This document shows positions 59,930 to 64,000 of a stretch of 64,000 bases of DNA, piece by piece; the stretch's first letter is position 1, and each line of letters opens with the position of its first letter. The notes beneath the pieces were generated by a model. That model did no database searches and was not told the DNA's origin. It saw only the letters and a program-made list of their open reading frames with translations. The stretch lies in assembly GCF_009014635.1 (NCBI RefSeq), contig NZ_BKCF01000005.1, positions 62,001-126,000 on the forward strand, written 5' to 3'. The translations under genes were made by a program, and so were the position numbers. This DNA is from Patiriisocius marinistellae. Lineage in GTDB: Bacteria > Bacteroidota > Bacteroidia > Flavobacteriales > Flavobacteriaceae.

Positions 59930-62900
59930 ATGAATTTAAAAACAAAGTTAAATTTAATTATCATGCTTTTTAGTAGCATTGTAATAATAGCGCAGGATAA
60001 CTACTCACTCACGGGTACTGTAGTTTCTGCAGTTGATCAAATGGGAGTTCCTGGGGCAAACGTAATAGTTAAAGACACGTCTAGTGGTGCAATTACAGAT
60101 TTTGATGGAAACTTTGAAGTTGAGGTTAAGAGTGGTGATGTTTTAAAAATTTCATATATAGGATTTGTTACTCAAGAAATTTTAATCTCTAATCAAACTA
60201 CATTAAACGTAATATTAGCTGAAGATGCTAATAATTTAGACGAGGTTGTAGTTGTAGGTTATGGAACTCAACGTAAAAGTCATGTAACGGGTTCTGTAGC
60301 TAAAGTAGAAGGAGGAGATCTTGCAGCCATACAAGCTAGTCGTGTTGATGAGGCTCTTGCGGGTAAACTTGCGGGTGTCTTAATTCAAAACCAAGATGGT
60401 TCACCCGGTGCAGATCCTAAGATACAAGTAAGGGCTGCGTCTTCAATTAATGGTAATTCAAACCCGTTGATTGTAGTTGATGGATATCCAATTTCTGGGA
60501 GTTTAGCAACCGTCAACCCTAATGATATACAAAGTTTAGAAGTTCTTAAAGATGCGGCTTCAGCTGCAATTTATGGATCTAGAGGAGCCAATGGTGTTAT
60601 TTTAGTAACTACTAAAAAAGGAAAATCTGGCGAGCCTAGATTTAGTTATAATGCTTACACTAGTATTTCAAGTGTTTATAAAAGTGATAGAATTAATAGT
60701 ACCGCTGGCGAATGGGCAAATACATTAGAAACTGGGATAGCAAACGGTACATATGATGTTTCTGAGTTAGATCCTGCTTTCGTTAATTACAAAATTAATG
60801 CATACAGAAATTCACCAGATGTATGGGCTGTTGAAGATTGGTTATACGGTGAAGGTTATAGTAACAGCCATGATTTTAGCTATAGTGGTGGTTCCGAAAA
60901 CTCAAATTATTTTGCTTCAATAGGGTATCAAAATACAGATGGAGTTGTAAGAACCGAAGGTTTTGAAAGAGTAAATGCTCGTTTAAATGTAGAAACTAAA
61001 TTGGGAGATAAATTTGAAACAGGGCTAAGCTTTAATGGATTTGTATCCAAAAGAGATATTATAGGTCATGATCAAAGAGATCTTATAAGGGCTTATAATA
61101 TTAGCCCAATTTACCACACAGCAGAGTCTATTGCATTTGTACAGCAATTAGATCAACAAGCACAGGCATTAGGTCTTGATCCATTTGATGCTGGTTACAG
61201 AGCAGGCCCAGATGCTCCTTTTAATCAAAGTATCTACACATTACAACCTGGTGATACAGCTCAAGACTGGCATTATGGGAGGAACGGTAACGGTATTGGA
61301 GGGTCTGGAGATGCTGGTCCGGCAACAAAGCTCGACAATACAGATAGATGGCAAAAAACGTATTTTGGAAATGTGTCTACATATCTACAATATAATATTA
61401 TTAAAGGTTTAAATATTAAAGCAGTATTAGGAGCGGATCTTAGAGATACTGAAGATTATTTTTACAGAGGACTTGAATTTGATGCAAGAGCAAGATCTAA
61501 TCAAACTGCTTTAGATCAAACAAATATAAAGCAAACCTCAACGTTAAGTGAAACCACATTAAATTATGCTACAACTATAGGTAAGCATGATGTTTCAGCA
61601 GTAGCTGGAATTGAATTCCAAAAAATATTTTTTAAAGGCACTGCCTTAAGAGGTACAAATGTTCCTTTTAGTGATATTATTAATTATAATTTACTAAGAC
61701 CTGAAGATATTGTAGTTACAGAAAGAGATGAGACTATTTCTAGATGGAGTTATTTTGGTAGAGTTAATTATGCGTTTGATAATCGATATTTAATAACTGC
61801 GTCTGTAAGGAGAGATGGTGATTCTCGTTTTGGAGCTAATAACAGATACGCTACATTTCCCGCACTTTCATTAGGGTGGAATGTACATAATGAAGCTTTT
61901 TACAACTTCGATCTTATTAGTTTGTTAAAACCAAGATTTAGTACCGGTTCTTTAGGTTCTACTTCAGATTTAGGAGCTTATAACTCGTTAAGTTTATTAA
62001 ACCCACAACCTACAGCATATGGTACGGGGTTTCTTATCCCAGATGATATAGCAAATTCAGATTTGACATGGCAAACAAATACGGAAACTAACTATGGTTT
62101 AGACTTAGGTTTTTTAAATAACCGTATTAGACTAGGGATGGATTATTACACTTCGGATATTGAAGACATTTTAATAAATCAAAGTGTTTCTGAAGTTTTT
62201 GGTACTCCTTCAATAAGACTTAACTCTGGTGATGTAAGAAGCTCAGGGTTTGAACTTGAAATTTCAGCAGGAATTATTAGAAGCGAAAATTTAAGATGGG
62301 ATTTTGGTGCTAACCTTTCTACAGTAAAGACAGAAATCACAGATTTAGGTGGCTTAGATGAACTACCTCAAGCAATTTATGGTCAAAGTGGTAGAGGTCC
62401 CGTTTTTAGAAACTATGTGGGTGGAGAAATTGGAGAAATGTGGGGAATCGAAACAACTGGAGCTGTTGAGGACAATTATATTACAGATCCAACAAGGGTT
62501 ATAGATACAAATAGTTCTGCATTTTATGTAGTTGATCAAAATGGGGATGGTGTAATTGACAAAACTAAAACCGTTGAAGAAGGTGGAGATTTAGTGAAAA
62601 TTGGACAAAATACCCCAGATTTTTACTACGGTTTTAATAGTACAGTAAATTATAAAGATTTTGATTTGTCATTTCAATTTCAGGGAGCAGAAGGAGGAGA
62701 TGTTTGGAATGTAGATCCAATTTATTACAATTCAGAATTCGGTGGTAGATTACGTGATAGTTTTGACGCAAATAATGATGGTATTGCAGATCATAATGGA
62801 CAGCATTATTTAGATTCTAACAATCAATTAGATGCTCAACTACAAGATGCTTCTTTTTTAGCATTGCGAAATTTAACTATTGGATACACACTTAAACCAG

Positions 62901-63112
62901 AGTTGATATCACAAGTAGGTTTAGATTCGGCGAGAATATATCTGGCATCATCTAATTTACTTTATTTCTGGGGTGATGATTATACCTCTTACAATCCAGA
63001 AGGTGTTGAGACTAATAATGCTGATTATCTAGGACCAACCACTTATGGAGTACAAGTAGGAGCAAGTCCTATAGTAAGAAGTTTCGCTTTTGGTATGAAT
63101 GTTAATTTTTAA
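59930..63112 (+). CDS. SusC/RagA-type TonB-dependent outer membrane transporter
   Basis: A 1060-residue outer-membrane protein that imports oligosaccharides together with a SusD lipoprotein. It has a signal peptide (about 1-22), a carboxypeptidase-D-like regulatory domain (about 25-105, LTGTVVSAVDQMGVPGANV), the TonB-linked plug with LDEVVVVGYGTQ and SIYGSRGANGVILVTTKKG-like residues, and a large beta-barrel ending in aromatic FAFGMNVNF. Placement after PL6, PL7 and KdgF genes and the shared operator make alginate oligomers the likely cargo. It is followed by susD after 12 bp. Confidence 0.93.
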   Translation: MNLKTKLNLIIMLFSSIVIIAQDNYSLTGTVVSAVDQMGVPGANVIVKDTSSGAITDFDGNFEVEVKSGDVLKISYIGFVTQEILISNQTTLNVILAEDANNLDEVVVVGYGTQRKSHVTGSVAKVEGGDLAAIQASRVDEALAGKLAGVLIQNQDGSPGADPKIQVRAASSINGNSNPLIVVDGYPISGSLATVNPNDIQSLEVLKDAASAAIYGSRGANGVILVTTKKGKSGEPRFSYNAYTSISSVYKSDRINSTAGEWANTLETGIANGTYDVSELDPAFVNYKINAYRNSPDVWAVEDWLYGEGYSNSHDFSYSGGSENSNYFASIGYQNTDGVVRTEGFERVNARLNVETKLGDKFETGLSFNGFVSKRDIIGHDQRDLIRAYNISPIYHTAESIAFVQQLDQQAQALGLDPFDAGYRAGPDAPFNQSIYTLQPGDTAQDWHYGRNGNGIGGSGDAGPATKLDNTDRWQKTYFGNVSTYLQYNIIKGLNIKAVLGADLRDTEDYFYRGLEFDARARSNQTALDQTNIKQTSTLSETTLNYATTIGKHDVSAVAGIEFQKIFFKGTALRGTNVPFSDIINYNLLRPEDIVVTERDETISRWSYFGRVNYAFDNRYLITASVRRDGDSRFGANNRYATFPALSLGWNVHNEAFYNFDLISLLKPRFSTGSLGSTSDLGAYNSLSLLNPQPTAYGTGFLIPDDIANSDLTWQTNTETNYGLDLGFLNNRIRLGMDYYTSDIEDILINQSVSEVFGTPSIRLNSGDVRSSGFELEISAGIIRSENLRWDFGANLSTVKTEITDLGGLDELPQAIYGQSGRGPVFRNYVGGEIGEMWGIETTGAVEDNYITDPTRVIDTNSSAFYVVDQNGDGVIDKTKTVEEGGDLVKIGQNTPDFYYGFNSTVNYKDFDLSFQFQGAEGGDVWNVDPIYYNSEFGGRLRDSFDANNDGIADHNGQHYLDSNNQLDAQLQDASFLALRNLTIGYTLKPELISQVGLDSARIYLASSNLLYFWGDDYTSYNPEGVETNNADYLGPTTYGVQVGASPIVRSFAFGMNVNF

Positions 63113-63124
63113 ATTAAAGAAAAG

Positions 63125-64000
63125 ATGAAAAAAGTATATATATTATTTTTAGGATCATTATTATTAACAATGTCTTGTAGCACAGACTTAGATGAAGTAC
63201 CACCAAACATTGCGAGTTCAGATTCTTTAACAGATTTCACTGGAGTTTTAAATGCTGCATATTATTACCAACTTGGTTCTGTAACACCAATGGCAGTAAT
63301 GGGCGATTTTAGAGCAGACAATGCATTAATGCAAGAAGCTCCATATACAGAGTTTGATGAATTTGACCCAGGGTTAACGGCAATGGAAGATCAGTTTTTT
63401 GGGCCGCTCTACACTGCATTATATAGATCAATATTAAGCGCTAATAATGTAATTTTAAATTCAGAAAACGCTACTCATATTGGCGAAGCAAAATTTTTAA
63501 GAGCTTTATCTTATTTTAAACTAGTTCAAGTATTTGGTGATGTAAGTGTTGTTTTAACCGTACCAGGAATTGAAGACATTCCTACATTTGATTTAACTAG
63601 ACAATCCACAACAGCAGTTTACGATACTGTAATTATTCCAGACTTACAAGATGCTATTGCAACCTTAAATAATGGCGGAATAACTACTGGTAGGGCATCT
63701 AGGTTAGCTGCTCAAGGACTACTTGGTAAAGTGTATGTCCACAGAGGCAGTTTTAGTAGTGCAGAACCTATTCTTGCAAATGTTTTAAGTGAAGCATCGT
63801 CAGCCGGTGTAACCTTGGAAGAAAACTACGAAGATATATTTGATTTGGCAAATGTTGAAAATTCTGAAATATTATTTGCTACTTTAATTTCTAGTTCTGT
63901 TGAAGACGAATATGGCTTTTCAGAATTTTGGGAATGGTATTTAGGACAAGATACTAAAGCACCTACGCCATTAGATCCAGATTTAGTTGCTGCTTTTGAT
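63125..64000 (+). CDS. SusD/RagB-type surface glycan-binding lipoprotein, 3' end outside window
   Basis: ATG at 63125 opens a frame that runs off the window (292 codons seen). It starts with a lipoprotein signal (MKKVYILFLG, lipid Cys in LTMSC at residue 18) and has SusD-type TPR helices, for example AKFLRALSYFKLVQVFGDV and ASRLAAQGLLGKVYVHRG. SusD proteins cap SusC barrels and bind glycans. It is 12 bp after the susC stop, the standard arrangement. About 200 or more residues are missing at the C-terminus. Confidence 0.93.
   Translation, partial: MKKVYILFLGSLLLTMSCSTDLDEVPPNIASSDSLTDFTGVLNAAYYYQLGSVTPMAVMGDFRADNALMQEAPYTEFDEFDPGLTAMEDQFFGPLYTALYRSILSANNVILNSENATHIGEAKFLRALSYFKLVQVFGDVSVVLTVPGIEDIPTFDLTRQSTTAVYDTVIIPDLQDAIATLNNGGITTGRASRLAAQGLLGKVYVHRGSFSSAEPILANVLSEASSAGVTLEENYEDIFDLANVENSEILFATLISSSVEDEYGFSEFWEWYLGQDTKAPTPLDPDLVAAFD

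Noticed and set aside
1-64000. tRNA, rRNA, CRISPR array, insertion sequence or prophage
   Set aside because: I looked for T-loop/acceptor patterns, regularly spaced direct repeats, transposase motifs with terminal repeats and phage genes, and saw none I could support.

Overview
The window is AT-rich, densely coded DNA from a marine member of the Flavobacteriaceae (Bacteroidetes). Support for this comes from the gliding lipoproteins GldB and GldC, two secreted proteins with type IX secretion (Por) C-terminal sorting tails, a SusC/SusD pair, Bacteroidetes-type promoters (TTTG about 21 bp before TAnnTTTG), a DnaG without zinc ligands, and an alginate utilisation locus. I saw no tRNA or rRNA gene, insertion sequence, prophage or CRISPR array.

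Layout. (1) 1-20.7 kb is mostly housekeeping: a MazG-type pyrophosphohydrolase fragment, aroA, queA, a secreted trypsin-like protease, rlmN, a Por-sorted secreted protein, a large phosphatase-TPR-sulfotransferase fusion, a polyprenyl diphosphate synthase, a sigma factor with a probable membrane partner and a secreted protein, dnaG, an atypical response regulator, nadE, gldB-gldC, engB and a hydrolase. (2) 20.9-37.0 kb is the complete division and cell wall (dcw) cluster, mraZ-rsmH-ftsL-ftsI-murE-mraY-murD-ftsW-murG-murC-ftsQ-ftsA-ftsZ. A MraZ-box operator precedes it and a strong terminator follows it. murF and ddl are absent. (3) 37.3-51.1 kb is the most unusual region. It holds a BTAD (SARP-like) regulator, three phasin-like or histone-H1-like small proteins, a TetR-like protein, an ABC1 kinase, a wax ester synthase/diacylglycerol acyltransferase with an SCP2-like tail, two alpha/beta hydrolases, a 1077-residue PlsB-like/HAD/PlsC fusion, and gpsA. 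Together these look like a locus for making, coating, distributing and re-mobilising neutral lipid (wax ester or triacylglycerol) inclusions. (4) 51.5-54.5 kb holds acetyl-CoA synthetase and an EamA-type transporter. (5) 54.6-64.0 kb is an alginate utilisation locus: PL6 lyase, two tandem PL7 lyases, KdgF, SusC, and a SusD cut by the window end. TTGGTAAACCAA-type operators lie at two promoters.

How the genes work together. In region 3, GpsA would supply glycerol-3-phosphate, the fusion protein would add two acyl chains (and perhaps remove a phosphate), WS/DGAT would make the storage lipid, the lipases would release it, and the phasin-like proteins would coat or partition the inclusions. Two near-identical promoters with 11-bp-spaced direct repeats in front of the phasin-like genes fit control by the neighbouring BTAD regulator. 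In region 5, SusC/SusD would import alginate oligomers, PL7 and PL6 lyases would cut them to unsaturated uronates, and KdgF would linearise these.

A 10-bp word, CTTCGGAAAT, recurs 15 times on both strands, in intergenic and coding DNA alike. That is far above chance and no annotated feature explains it.
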